39,723 nt of DNA from the NCBI RefSeq assembly GCF_003846185.1, contig NZ_ML123034.1, positions 3,055,129-3,094,851 of the forward strand. The letters are read 5' to 3'. This document shows positions 17,060 to 25,163 of this stretch, piece after piece. The position numbers and the translations under genes are program-made. Below the pieces are notes generated by a model. It did not search any database. It was not told the DNA's origin and saw only the letters and a program-made list of their open reading frames with translations. The stretch is from Streptomyces sp. ADI96-02. Its GTDB lineage: Bacteria; Actinomycetota; Actinomycetes; Streptomycetales; Streptomycetaceae. Positions within the stretch are counted from its first letter, which is position 1. Each line of letters starts with the position of its first letter.

Positions 17060-18070
17060 GTGGCTGGATTCAGGATCGGACGCGGCCGGGACAACCGCAC
17101 CCCGCAACAACCGCAGCAACCGCGGCAGCAGCCGTACGGAGGGCAGGCACCACAGCCGCCGTACGGATCTCAGCCGTGGCCATCGACGGGAGGAGGCAAC
17201 GGCGCACCCCCGTACGGAGCCCCCCAGGGCGGCGGCGCCCCGTACGACGGCGGCGGCGCCCCGTACGACGGCGGCGGCGCCCCGTACGACGGCGGCTACG
17301 CCGGCGGCGGGCACGCGCACGCCGGCCAGGGCCGACCCGGCGGCGGACCCGGGCACGGCCCCCACGGGCACGGCGAGCCGGAGTACTTCGGCGACCCCTA
17401 CCCGGACCCCGCGCCCCATGACCCGTACGCCAACACCCCGGGTCACACGCAGGCGTTCAGCATCAACGAGGACCCGTACGACGAGGGCGGCGCCTACCGC
17501 GCCGGCCAGGCGCCCGCCCAGCCCTCCGGCCCGCGCCTGGGCTGGAAGGACCTGCTGAACGGCATCGTGACGCGGCCCGGCCCGACGTTCTGGCAGATGC
17601 GCGACTACCCGGTCTGGGGACCGGCGCTGATCGTCACGTTCCTCTACGGCCTGCTCGCGCTGTTCGGCTTCGACCAGGCGCGCGAGGAAGCGATCAACGC
17701 GACGATCTCGACGGCCGTCCCGTACGTCCTGTTCACCGGCGTCGGATTCGTCATCGGCGGTCTGGTGCTCGGCGCGGTGACGCACACCCTCGCGCGCCAG
17801 CTCGGCGGCACCGGTTCGTGGCAGCCCACGGTGGGCCTGTCGATGCTGATCATGTCGATCACCGACGCTCCGCGCCTGCTCTTCGCCGTCTTCCTGGGCG
17901 GCGAGAACATGCTGGTGCAGATCGTGGGCTGGCTGACGTGGCTGGCGGCCGGGGCGCTGTTCACCTCGATGGTGAGCAAGTCGCACGACCTGCCGTGGCC
18001 GAAGGCGCTGGGCGCGTCGGCGATCCAGCTGATCGCGCTGCTGTCGATCATCAAGCTCGGCACGATCTGA
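17060..18070 (+). CDS. Yip1-family integral membrane protein with Pro/Gly-rich cytoplasmic tail
   Basis: 336 residues from GTG 17060. The first 150 residues are low-complexity, with QPYGG repeats and three exact GGGAPYD units. Then comes a Yip1-like domain with five hydrophobic segments: GPALIVTFLYGLLALFGF, VPYVLFTGVGFVIGGLVLGAV, LSMLIMSITDAPRLLFAVF, IVGWLTWLAAGALFTSMV and AIQLIALLSIIKLGTI. The family function in bacteria is unknown. The ribosome site is weak. The frame is open upstream, so the start is uncertain. Confidence 0.8.
   Translation: MAGFRIGRGRDNRTPQQPQQPRQQPYGGQAPQPPYGSQPWPSTGGGNGAPPYGAPQGGGAPYDGGGAPYDGGGAPYDGGYAGGGHAHAGQGRPGGGPGHGPHGHGEPEYFGDPYPDPAPHDPYANTPGHTQAFSINEDPYDEGGAYRAGQAPAQPSGPRLGWKDLLNGIVTRPGPTFWQMRDYPVWGPALIVTFLYGLLALFGFDQAREEAINATISTAVPYVLFTGVGFVIGGLVLGAVTHTLARQLGGTGSWQPTVGLSMLIMSITDAPRLLFAVFLGGENMLVQIVGWLTWLAAGALFTSMVSKSHDLPWPKALGASAIQLIALLSIIKLGTI
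17231..17291 (+). repeat. Three 21-bp tandem repeats in the Yip1-like gene
   Basis: Three in-frame copies of a 21-bp unit (ggcggcgccccgtacgacgg) encode GGGAPYD. Confidence 0.8.
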
Positions 18071-18101
18071 GCGCACGCGGGTACGGCCCGCGGAACGACG
18101 A

Positions 18102-18175
18102 GGGCCCCCGGAGCGAGGCACGAAGCGCCCGATGCGCCACCGCATCGAGGCATCGGCGCACCGCCCCGGGGGCCT
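18102..18175. terminator. Compound hairpin between convergent genes
   Basis: An outer imperfect repeat (18102-18115 with 18161-18175) encloses a perfect inner stem GATGCG-CCAC-CGCATC at 18131-18146. It follows the Yip1-like gene and faces the phosphoribosyltransferase gene. Confidence 0.55.
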
Positions 18176-18198
18176 ACGCGCGAGGGCTCCACGTCAGA

Positions 18199-18277
18199 GC
18201 GTCAAAGACCTGCCCCCAGCGCGTCCAGGACCTGCGCTTCAGGCGTCGAGGACGCGCCTCAGGCGTCCAGGACCTGC
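18199..18277. repeat. Degenerate copies of the last codons of the phosphoribosyltransferase gene
   Basis: The 15-mer GCGTCCAGGACCTGC in the gene tail (18263-18277) recurs exactly at 18221-18235, and with changes at 18199-18213 and 18243-18257. The spacing is 22, 22 and 20 bp. Confidence 0.7.
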
Positions 18278-18759
18278 CCGGCGCGGCGCACGACGGGCTT
18301 CTCCACGCTCCACGGGAAGTTGATCCACTGATCGGTCTTCTTCCACACGTACTCGCACTTCACGAGCGAGTGCGACTTCTCGTAGACGACGGCGCTGCGC
18401 ACCTCGGCGACGTGGTCGACGCAGAAGTCGTGGACCAGCTTCAACGTCTTGCCGGTGTCGGCGACGTCGTCGGCGATCAGGACCTTCTTGTCCGAGAAGT
18501 CGATCGCGTTGGGCACGGGCGCCAGCATGACCGGCATCTCCAGCGTGGTTCCCACCCCGGTGTAGAACTCGACGTTGACGAGGTGGATGTTCTTGCAGTC
18601 CAGCGCGTACGCGAGCCCGCCGGCGACGAACACCCCGCCGCGCGCGATGCTGAGCACCACGTCGGGCTCGTAGCCGTCGTCCGCGACGGCCTGCGCCAGC
18701 TCGCGCACGGCCCGCCCGAAGCCCTCGTAGGAAAGGTTCTCCCGCACGTCATTCGCCAT
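18259..18759 (-). CDS. Xanthine/guanine-type phosphoribosyltransferase
   Basis: 166 residues with a type I PRTase fold. The PRPP-binding motif VLIADDVADTGKTLKLV lies at about residues 91-107, and VLSIARGGVFVAGGLAYAL is the earlier PPi loop region. It would transfer phosphoribosyl from PRPP to a purine base for salvage. The closest recognisable type is xanthine phosphoribosyltransferase-like, but base specificity cannot be read. It begins 6 bp after the dcd stop, so the two form a nucleotide-metabolism operon. An odd repeat series follows its stop. Confidence 0.88.
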   Translation of the reverse strand: MANDVRENLSYEGFGRAVRELAQAVADDGYEPDVVLSIARGGVFVAGGLAYALDCKNIHLVNVEFYTGVGTTLEMPVMLAPVPNAIDFSDKKVLIADDVADTGKTLKLVHDFCVDHVAEVRSAVVYEKSHSLVKCEYVWKKTDQWINFPWSVEKPVVRRAGQVLDA

Positions 18760-18765
18760 TCGGCA

Positions 18766-19341
18766 TCACACCTGGGTCCGATGGAAGTTCTTGAACGACC
18801 GCGAGGCCGTCGGGCCCCGCTGTCCCTGGTACCGCGACTCGTACCGCTCGGAGCCGTACGGGAACTCGGACGGCGAGCTCAGCCGGAACATGCACAGCTG
18901 CCCGATCTTCATCCCCGGCCACAGCTTTATGGGCAGCGTCGCCAGATTCGACAGCTCCAGGGTCACGTGCCCGGAGAACCCCGGGTCGATGAACCCGGCC
19001 GTCGAGTGCGTCACCAGCCCGAGCCGCCCGAGCGAGCTCTTGCCCTCCAGCCGCGACGCGAGATCGTCGGGCAGCGAGATCACCTCGTACGTGGACGCCA
19101 GCACGAACTCCCCGGGATGCAGGATGAACGCGTCGTCGCCCTCCGGCTCGACCGTGCGGGTCAGGTCGACCTGCTCCACGGCCGGGTCGATGTGCGGGTA
19201 GCGGTGATTCTCGAACACCCGGAAGTAGCGGTCGAGGCGCACGTCGATGCTGGATGGCTGGACCATCGACGGGTCGTACGGATCGATGCGGACCCGCCCG
19301 GCGTCGATCTCTGCCCGGATGTCCTTGTCTGAGAGAAGCAC
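18766..19341 (-). CDS. dcd: dCTP deaminase
   Basis: 191 residues, the usual family length. It contains the start [20 protein letters not shown], then [10 protein letters not shown] and [13 protein letters not shown]. The catalytic core is [34 protein letters not shown], with the catalytic Glu in the later part, then [11 protein letters not shown] and [12 protein letters not shown] at the end. It deaminates dCTP to dUTP for thymidylate synthesis; some homologues also hydrolyse to dUMP. GTG 19341 gives the canonical N-terminus. Operon with the phosphoribosyltransferase. Confidence 0.96.
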   Translation of the reverse strand: MLLSDKDIRAEIDAGRVRIDPYDPSMVQPSSIDVRLDRYFRVFENHRYPHIDPAVEQVDLTRTVEPEGDDAFILHPGEFVLASTYEVISLPDDLASRLEGKSSLGRLGLVTHSTAGFIDPGFSGHVTLELSNLATLPIKLWPGMKIGQLCMFRLSSPSEFPYGSERYESRYQGQRGPTASRSFKNFHRTQV

Positions 19342-19551
19342 GTCCCGAGGATACGCAGAAGGCACGACCCCACCCCAACCGGACCACCCCCGCCACCGCA
19401 CCAGCACCGGGCCCGGGGGTGGGGTGGGGCCGCCCCCGGGCCCACCGCGAGGCGGATGCCGGGCCTCCGCACTGAAGGGCACCCGCCCGCGGTACGGAGG
19501 CCGGCAGCCCGCCCACGACTTGCCTCTCTACGGCTGCCCCCTACGGCTGCC

Positions 19552-19725
19552 CTACCGCTCCTCGAACGCCACGGGAACGGCCTGCCGCAACCGCGCACAC
19601 CGAGGACACCGGATCAACCGCCCGGGCCCGATCCGGTCGGCCCCGAGCTGCTGCATCGGAAACGACGAGGTGGTGAAAACGTGCCCTTCGGCGCATCGGA
19701 CGACGGTGCGCTGCATCGACTGCAT
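19552..19725 (-). CDS. Small zinc-ribbon-like protein, 57 aa
   Basis: The core VVRCAEGHVFTTSSFP ... LIRCPRCARLRQAVPV has Cys-x3-His and Cys-x2-Cys, a four-ligand zinc-ribbon pattern. I recall very similar short proteins in many Streptomyces genomes; their function is unknown. ATG 19725 has GGGGAAGAGG just upstream; ATG 19716 is the alternative, giving 54 residues. The stop lies at 19552. Confidence 0.7.
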   Translation of the reverse strand: MQSMQRTVVRCAEGHVFTTSSFPMQQLGADRIGPGRLIRCPRCARLRQAVPVAFEER

Positions 19726-19896
19726 CAAACCTCTTCCCCAACCACATATGGACGAGAAAGCCACATTAGGGGATGAACGGGACGCGTCTCCACGCGGCAC
19801 TCCGACCACCTACGCTACGCCCCCAACTCCCGCCCACCACACCCGCGTCCACCCCCACCACCCCACGCACCCACGACACACGGACCCCACGGCTCA

Positions 19897-19925
19897 TTCG
19901 CCGGGGGCCTGGGATGGGGTAGAGT
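19897..19925 (+). promoter_or_regulatory. Possible tRNA-Gly promoter
   Basis: TTCGCC, 17-bp spacer, TAGAGT (19920-19925), 35 bp before the tRNA. The -35 is weak. Confidence 0.4.
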
Positions 19926-19960
19926 GAGCGGCGGTGCAGCACCGTTCATCGGACTGCTTC

Positions 19961-20031
19961 GCGGGTGTAGTTTAATGGTAGAACATGAGCTTCCCAAGCT
20001 CAGAGCGCGAGTTCGATTCTCGTCACCCGCT
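19961..20031 (+). tRNA. tRNA-Gly (anticodon CCC)
   Basis: 71-nt cloverleaf. Acceptor GCGGGTG pairs with CACCCGC; the anticodon stem TGAGC/GCTCA encloses loop TTCCCAA, giving anticodon CCC for codon GGG; the T-arm contains GTTCGATTC. CCA is not encoded. The 3' half doubles as the attachment site of the islands to the right. A terminator hairpin follows at 20040-20066. Confidence 0.95.
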
Positions 20032-20032
20032 C
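19991..20032 (+). repeat. att copy 1 (inside tRNA-Gly)
   Basis: A 42-bp segment from the anticodon loop to the tRNA end, repeated exactly at 23990 and 33026. It is the intact-gene end of the island array. Confidence 0.93.
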
Positions 20033-20039
20033 TTTGATC

Positions 20040-20066
20040 AAGGCCCTGGTCGACGACCGGGGCCTT
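20040..20066 (+). terminator. Terminator after tRNA-Gly
   Basis: AAGGCCCTGGTC, 3-nt loop, GACCGGGGCCTT, then TTGCTTG. Similar hairpins follow the other att copies (24039-24065 and 33075-33101). Confidence 0.85.
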
Positions 20067-20096
20067 GCTTGTATCCAGGCTCCGTAAAGGCTGTGA

Positions 20097-20654
20097 TCAC
20101 TCCCGCTTGGACAGCCTGGGTGCCAGCAGCTCCAGCGCTTCCTCCCAGTGGAAACGGTCCGCCCCACCACCGGCCTTGGGGCGGTGGGGCTCGTAGGAAC
20201 CGATCACGACGCCCATGCCCCGCAACCTCCAAAGACTTTCGACGTACGCGGGGTGGGCCGCCTGGGCGGCGTTCACGTACGGCAGCACGGCGGTGGGGAT
20301 GCCGAGGCCGTACGACTCGCACAGAATGCCCAGCACCAGCGTGTCCGAGATCCCGGCCGCCCACTTGTTGATCGTGTTGAACGTCGCCGGTACGACCGCG
20401 ATGGCGTCCGGGGGCGGGAGAGGGCGCGGGTCGGTGGGGGCCCGCCAGGCCGAGCGGATCGGGTAACCGGTCTGTGCTTCGATGGACGGCGCGTCGATGA
20501 AGCCCAGACCCTGAGGGGTGGCAACCACGCCCACCTCCCAACCGGCCTCCTGAGCCGCCGAGATCAGTCGGCCGACATTACCTGCGATGCCCGCCGCGCA
20601 CACGACGACGTACAGAAACGGCTTGCCGGCCTCGCGTCCGGACTGATCGCTCAC
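20097..20654 (-). CDS. Flavoprotein (HFCD-like), partner of the XRE regulator
   Basis: 185 residues. The N-terminus FLYVVVCAAGIAGNVGRLISAAQEAG is a flavin-binding Rossmann-like start, and VVPATFNTINKWAAGISDTL matches the PASANTxxKxAxGxxDxL region of the flavoprotein decarboxylase family. The substrate is unknown; here it is not tied to any RiPP precursor. Its ATG overlaps the stop of the XRE regulator gene (20651-20654, ATGA), so the two are co-translated. It is the first cargo gene of island A after the tRNA. Confidence 0.78.
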   Translation of the reverse strand: MSDQSGREAGKPFLYVVVCAAGIAGNVGRLISAAQEAGWEVGVVATPQGLGFIDAPSIEAQTGYPIRSAWRAPTDPRPLPPPDAIAVVPATFNTINKWAAGISDTLVLGILCESYGLGIPTAVLPYVNAAQAAHPAYVESLWRLRGMGVVIGSYEPHRPKAGGGADRFHWEEALELLAPRLSKRE

Positions 20655-21916
20655 GCGGGGACTCCCAGTTGGCGGCTGAAGTGATGCAGTTCAGGCAGCG
20701 TACGACGACGGTCGCGGGCAGCCATGTCCGCGACCAACTCACGGATAGCCGGACGCCGGATGTCCTGTGCGGCGCAGCTCTCAGCGATGCGCAGCGCCTG
20801 GTATCCGTCTGCGAGTCGACCCTGCTGGCTGTAGGCACGCGCCGTTTCGACCCACAGAGCCGCCCGTCGTTCGGGGGCGGGGATGTGCCGACGCATGAGG
20901 GGACGCGCGGCCTCCAGAGCGAGCCCCACGTCGCCGAAGGCCGCAGTCGCGCTGACCTCGTGCAGGGAGACGTTCGTCGGGCTGAAGTTGGCCCAGGCGT
21001 CGGCGCGGTCGAGCGCGACGTACCGAGCGACTTCCTTGGCCTCCGTGAGGAAGTCGTGAGTGGCCGCTCGGTCCCCGCCACTGCTCGCGGCGGTGACCCC
21101 GCGGAGCAGGAGCAGGCCGAGGGCAGCCAGGTAGCGCGGGGAACGTTGGTCGTAGGCGCCTGTCAGCTGGTCGGCGGTGTGGCGGACGAGCGTGATGGCC
21201 TGCGATGTGTGTCGCTCCCGGGCCAGCAGGTGGGTGTGGACGCGGACGCTGGAGGCCAGGACGACGGGGTCGCCGCTGCGCTCTGCCTCTGCCATGGCAC
21301 GTCCGACCGCCAGCCACGCGTTGCCGTGGTCTCCCCGCTTCAGGAGCAGGCTGGCCGAGGTCTGGTAGGCAGTGGCCAGCAGCCCTGCGGCTTCGTCCGA
21401 GCCTGCTGCCGCGTTGCGGAGGTCGACGATCAGAGACGGAAGCGTGCCCTCGAGGCGGGTGTAGTCGCACGCGTAGAACAGTCGGCGCACCTCCGAAATG
21501 CGCTCACCGAGCTGAGGAAGGTCTTGGTCCTCATCCTGTGCGGGAGGGATAGGACCTGGGAGAAGGGCCTGGACAAGTGCTCCGCTGCCGGCGTGGGACG
21601 GGATGGTGGGTACCGCCAAAGTGGCCAAGCTCGCGGCGAGGAAGTTGCGGCGATGCATGTCATCTGTCTCTGGTTCGAGGTTCCTGGCGACGGGGATGTC
21701 GGCAAGGCCGACGGAGGCTAACGGGATGCCCAGTTCCCGAGCGACAGCGCGCAGGACCTGGGAGTCCTCGGTGTCTTTGCCCTGTTCGAGGCGGCTGACC
21801 TTCGACTGGTGGTAGCCGAGCGCGGTGGCGACGTCGGCCTGGGACCGCCTGGCCAGCACGCGGGCGCGACGCAGCACTTCGCCGAGCCGTTTTGCCTCGT
21901 CGTACGCATCAGCCAT
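20651..21916 (-). CDS. XRE-family regulator with TPR-like C-terminal domain
   Basis: 421 residues from ATG 21916 (AGGAG about 11 nt upstream); a GTG at 21925 is in frame but too close to the ribosome site. The N-terminal HTH is LGEVLRRARVLARRSQADVATALGYHQSKVSRLEQGK. A Tat-like RRNFLAASLATLAVP segment at about residue 90 occurs in many such proteins. The remaining 320 residues are alpha-helical TPR-like repeats that probably sense a ligand or peptide. Such regulators are frequent in Streptomyces. Divergent from the ATP-binding protein gene. Confidence 0.85.
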   Translation of the reverse strand: MADAYDEAKRLGEVLRRARVLARRSQADVATALGYHQSKVSRLEQGKDTEDSQVLRAVARELGIPLASVGLADIPVARNLEPETDDMHRRNFLAASLATLAVPTIPSHAGSGALVQALLPGPIPPAQDEDQDLPQLGERISEVRRLFYACDYTRLEGTLPSLIVDLRNAAAGSDEAAGLLATAYQTSASLLLKRGDHGNAWLAVGRAMAEAERSGDPVVLASSVRVHTHLLARERHTSQAITLVRHTADQLTGAYDQRSPRYLAALGLLLLRGVTAASSGGDRAATHDFLTEAKEVARYVALDRADAWANFSPTNVSLHEVSATAAFGDVGLALEAARPLMRRHIPAPERRAALWVETARAYSQQGRLADGYQALRIAESCAAQDIRRPAIRELVADMAARDRRRTLPELHHFSRQLGVPA

Positions 21917-21992
21917 CTGTGCCACGGCTCCTCTCGCCGTCGCCCGATCCTGCCTGCCCGAACGAGCCTAATTCTAAGCTCACTTGGCATTC

Positions 21993-22007
21993 ATGCAGCT
22001 TCTGCAT
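21993..22007. promoter_or_regulatory. Palindrome between XRE and ATP-binding genes
   Basis: ATGCAG-CTT-CTGCAT, a perfect inverted repeat in the 178-bp divergent intergenic region. It is a candidate operator of the XRE regulator. Confidence 0.45.
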
Positions 22008-22094
22008 AAGGCATGCCGACCACGCACCTGAGCTGGTCCATCTACCGCCCCGAGCGGTTCCTTGGTGGAGCCGAACTCGACCGGGAGGCACCCT

Positions 22095-22535
22095 GTGGAA
22101 CCGCACTGCTTCAGTTTTCCCGTCCCCAGCACGGCATACGCCGTCAGCGTCGCCAGACACCAGGTGGTCGCAGGCGTGCACGGCTGGGGGTTCCCTGCCG
22201 AAGGCGACATGGTGGAGACCCTGGCGCTGGTGGCCAGCGAGCTGCTGACCAACGCCGTGCAGCACGCAAGCCAGGGCCCGATCTCCGTGACCGTGCGGTT
22301 GACCGACGACAGGGTCCGGATCGAGGTCTGCGACGCCAGCTCCGTACGCCCGAAGGCCGGCCTGCCGGGCCCGGACGACGAGCACGGCCGCGGCCTGTTC
22401 ATCGTGGCCGCCCTGACCCTGGGACACGGCGTCGAGACCACTGGGTCGGGGAAGCGGTGCTGGGCCGAGATCCCGGCTCACACCCATCCTCTGCGTCCTG
22501 ATGCGGCAGTCCACGTACTGCTTCCGAGGAGATGA
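22095..22535 (+). CDS. ATP-binding protein (RsbW-like, HATPase_c)
   Basis: 146 residues from GTG 22095, with GGGAGG 6 nt upstream. The N-box is LVASELLTNAVQHA, and DEHGRGLFIVAAL is the G-box. This is the GHKL fold of short anti-sigma-like kinases that are abundant in Streptomyces. Such proteins typically sit next to XRE regulators, as here, but the partner sigma factor or anti-anti-sigma factor is not visible. Its stop overlaps the ATG of the MurA-like pseudogene. Confidence 0.85.
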   Translation: MEPHCFSFPVPSTAYAVSVARHQVVAGVHGWGFPAEGDMVETLALVASELLTNAVQHASQGPISVTVRLTDDRVRIEVCDASSVRPKAGLPGPDDEHGRGLFIVAALTLGHGVETTGSGKRCWAEIPAHTHPLRPDAAVHVLLPRR

Positions 22536-22537
22536 CC

Positions 22538-23514
22538 ATGCCCACCACACAGATCCCTCCCATGACGGCAGAAGTGATCGCGGTCCGCCCTGGCCCGCCA
22601 CTGGCCGGGACCGTGACCGTCGACGGCTCCAAGAACGCCGCTCTACCGCTTCTCGCGGCGGCTGCGGCCCTCGGGCGCCCGGGGCAGACCAGCAACGTTC
22701 CGGCCAGCGCCGACGTGCAGGCCATGCTCACGTTGTTGCAGCAAGCCGGACACCGAGTCGCCCGCACGGTCGGTGTTCCGAGCACGGTCCTGGCCCTGGC
22801 CCTGGGAGGCGACGTCGGACGCGTCGCTCCGGAGCTGTTCGAGACCGCCGGCCGCACTCGCGCCTCGTACTAACTGGTGCCCGCTCTGCTGGCCGCCACG
22901 GGCGTGCCGTCCTGCCGTGGCCGGGCGGTTGCCAGATCGGCGAGCGCGGCATGGAGCAGCACTTCAAGGTGTACGAGGCGTTTGGGGACCAGTACGCCAT
23001 GGACAACCGCGGCTACACCGTCGTGGCCGGGAGCGCTCGTGCCGACTCCGTATCGGTCATGTTGCCTTTCCGGTCGCGCGGCGCGACCGTCGCCGCCATC
23101 CTCCGAGCCGTGGTCGCGGGCCGCCCGCTGCGCCTGGGACATCCGAACTTGTCCCCCGAGGTCATCAGCGTCCTGGACGCGCTGAAGTCAGCGGGTTGGG
23201 GCACGCAAGCGACCGAACGTCTGATCGCCCTCGCACCACCTGCCGTTTGTACCCCGGAGGGATCCGTCGCCCGGGCCGTTCCCGGAGACAAGATCGAAGC
23301 GGGAACGCTCGCCTGCGCACTCGCGGCCACGAAAGTCAACGGCCGCATCGAGGGCGTACGTGGCCGGGACACCGGCTCGATCAACGCCCAGCGGGCATCG
23401 GAGACGTCACTGCGATACCCGCGTCGAGGAGTCACACACCGACCAACGAGCGCCACAACCTACAGTCACAAGAACATCCCAAAACACCAACTACCCAGAT
23501 CAGATGCCCTCTAA
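22538..23514 (+). pseudogene. Decayed MurA-like gene (UDP-GlcNAc enolpyruvyl transferase family)
   Basis: The first part reads GPPLAGTVTVDGSKNAALPLLAAAAAL and NVPASADVQAMLTLLQQAG, which match the MurA N-terminus. An in-frame TAA at 22871-22873 then interrupts ...RASY|LVPALLAATG, exactly where MurA has SYYLxGALLARxG. About 40 bp later a frameshift is needed to reach LPWPGGCQIGERGMEQHFKVYEAFG, followed by RSRGATVAAILRAVVAGRP and DKIEAGTLACALAAT. The C-terminus is missing. So there are at least three lesions: a stop, a frameshift and a truncation. An unusual recoded gene is much less likely. This murA-like gene is a paralogue, and loss would be tolerated. Confidence 0.85.
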
Positions 23515-23518
23515 GTCC

Positions 23519-23640
23519 AGTTCGTCGTAGACCTCGTCCCAGTCAGACGGGGGTCCATCCCCGCAGGCGCGGGGAGCAGGCTGGCCGCGTCGCGTACGAC
23601 ACCGAAGTGACGGGTCCATCCCCGCGGGCGCGGGGAGCAG
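23519..23640 (-). CRISPR. Two-repeat type I-E CRISPR remnant
   Basis: Two 29-bp repeats at 23612-23640 and 23551-23579 differ at one position. On the minus strand they start CTGCTCCCCGCGCC and end GGGATGGACCC, like the E. coli type I-E repeat (GTGTTCCCCGCGCCAGCGGGG...). The spacer between them (23580-23611) is 32 nt, the I-E length. A second spacer-length segment (23519-23550) follows but has no further repeat. An AT-rich stretch at 23641-23690 has the position of a leader. No cas gene is in the window. Confidence 0.8.
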
Positions 23641-23989
23641 ACTGCGTGACCAGCAGGTTTCCTAGCGAGCGAGGAATTTTTGAACCAACTGCAGCGAGAG
23701 CGGCAAACAGGGTGAATCGACCAACTAGTCACATACAACTCTCCAGCGAACAGGTTACGGCCGCCCACAGACCGCCGCCAGCCTTCCGCCGAGATCCCGG
23801 AATCATCGTGCGGGCCGAGCCGGCCCCATGGAAGATGTCGAACCCCAACACCCTCCCTCCCTCGCACCACTTCCGCACCACACAACGGCATCCTGCGGTC
23901 AGCCACAGCGAGACACAGCATCGACGGCTCAGCCGCAGCGACACACACGTCCCGCCCGACCAGCAGGGGAACCACAAAGGCACCCGTGT
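23641..23989. other. Intergenic tail of island A
   Basis: After the CRISPR remnant the first 50 bp are AT-rich (possible leader). I find no convincing gene in the rest. At 23895 a GCGGTCA lies 95 bp before att copy 2, at nearly the same distance as in the copies near 32932 and 39641. Confidence 0.5.
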
Positions 23990-24031
23990 TTCCCAAGCTC
24001 AGAGCGCGAGTTCGATTCTCGTCACCCGCTC
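23990..24031 (+). repeat. att copy 2
   Basis: Exact 42-bp copy of the tRNA-Gly 3' half with no 5' half. It is followed by a terminator-like hairpin at 24039-24065, as after the real tRNA. It separates island A from island B. Confidence 0.93.
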
Positions 24032-24320
24032 CACGATGAAGGCCCTGGTCGGAGACCAGGGCCTTGTTTGCTGTGTGCACCCCTCGGTGCGCGGCGCGCC
24101 CTCGATGAAGCCCGGCCCCGGCAAGGACACTGGCCTGGCGCGTACATCGGCTCTCTCAGAGTCCCTCTCCCACCGGCAAGCTCTGGCGGCACAGTCTCGC
24201 AGCACCGTTCTACGCCCCCTGCCTTCGCCGGAGCCTGCGGCGTCGGCCGCGTCCACCGCCCCTATGTCTCGCCCTCGGCGGAGGCAAACACCCCGAGGCG
24301 GGGCCCTCAGCGTGAACGAA
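24032..24320. other. Intergenic start of island B
   Basis: Contains the terminator-like hairpin (24039-24065). I see no gene or other structure in the remainder. Confidence 0.5.
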
Positions 24321-25163
24321 TCAGCTGCTTCCTCCAGACCGGAGCTGAGAGAGGGCATGCACGACCGGCAAGTCGTACTGGTCCTTGTCCTGTTCCCAGA
24401 AGGCAAGCACCCGAGCCGTGGCCTCGGCCATGTCCGTGGGCAGGCCAGCCGCGCGGAGAGTATCGGCGACCTCTTCCATCTCGGGCGCCCAGCGCCAGGC
24501 TCGGGCTGCCACGCTCGGTAGATACTCCGGATCGGAGAGGATCGCGGAGATCATGACCTCGGCTTCGGCTGTGAGCTGATCACCGACTCCATGGGCGTCG
24601 GCGAGCGCGTGAGCGACTCCGGCGAGAGTGCGGGCGGCCTTCTGGTAGCTGGAGAAGGCCATTTTCAGCGCGGAAGCGGAACCGACTGTGTCCCCGACGC
24701 GGCACACGTGCAGCGCAGAGTCCGTGAACAGCGACGCCACCAGCTCGACGGCAGAGTCGGCCCCTGCGAGATAGAGCCGTGTGGCACGCCCGTCGCCTGG
24801 CGGCTGACCGAAAACGGCACCGTCGACAACTGCGGAGCCGGGGCGGATCTCGTCAGCGATGCGCCGTACGCGCTGAGGGCTGATGGCGTTGACGTCGGCG
24901 TACACCCCCGCGAAGCCGTGCGCTGCCACCGCCGCCGCGACGTCCTCCGCCGCCTGTGGTGGGCAGACCGAGAGAACGACCGCGCTTCTGTACAGCGCCT
25001 CCGCGAGCGAGTCGTACGCCGTGGCACCGGCCTCTCTCCCTCGGACCCAGGTGTTCTCACTGCGGCCCTTGGTTACCGACAGCGCCTCATGGCCGCCGGC
25101 CACGAGCTCGGCGGTGATCGCCGCGCCCATGGTTCCAGGGTGGAGGACGGTCACGGTGATCAC
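24321..25163 (-). CDS. NAD(P)-binding 6-phosphogluconate/3-hydroxyisobutyrate dehydrogenase-like protein
   Basis: 280 residues. The N-terminal Rossmann motif is VTVLHPGTMGAAITAELVAGGH. VVDGAVFGQPPGDG and LKMAFSSYQKAARTLAG correspond to the substrate and helical regions, with Lys in the KxxxN-like position. The C-terminal part resembles the DUF1932-type helical domain rather than the classic one. Substrate unknown. GTG 25163 has GGAGG 6 nt upstream. Divergent from the XRE/TPR regulator gene. Confidence 0.8.
   Translation of the reverse strand: MITVTVLHPGTMGAAITAELVAGGHEALSVTKGRSENTWVRGREAGATAYDSLAEALYRSAVVLSVCPPQAAEDVAAAVAAHGFAGVYADVNAISPQRVRRIADEIRPGSAVVDGAVFGQPPGDGRATRLYLAGADSAVELVASLFTDSALHVCRVGDTVGSASALKMAFSSYQKAARTLAGVAHALADAHGVGDQLTAEAEVMISAILSDPEYLPSVAARAWRWAPEMEEVADTLRAAGLPTDMAEATARVLAFWEQDKDQYDLPVVHALSQLRSGGSS

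Noticed and set aside
20097..20654. A second RiPP decarboxylase locus
   Set aside because: The flavoprotein has no precursor peptide nearby and is coupled to a regulator, so it is not assigned to a RiPP pathway.
23990..24031. A second or third tRNA-Gly gene at att copies 2 and 3
   Set aside because: Only the 3' half (anticodon loop to end) is present; the 5' acceptor strand and D-arm are missing.
23511..24080. 189-residue minus-strand open frame across the CRISPR remnant and att copy 2
   Set aside because: It reads through the repeats and the tRNA half and has no recognisable domain.
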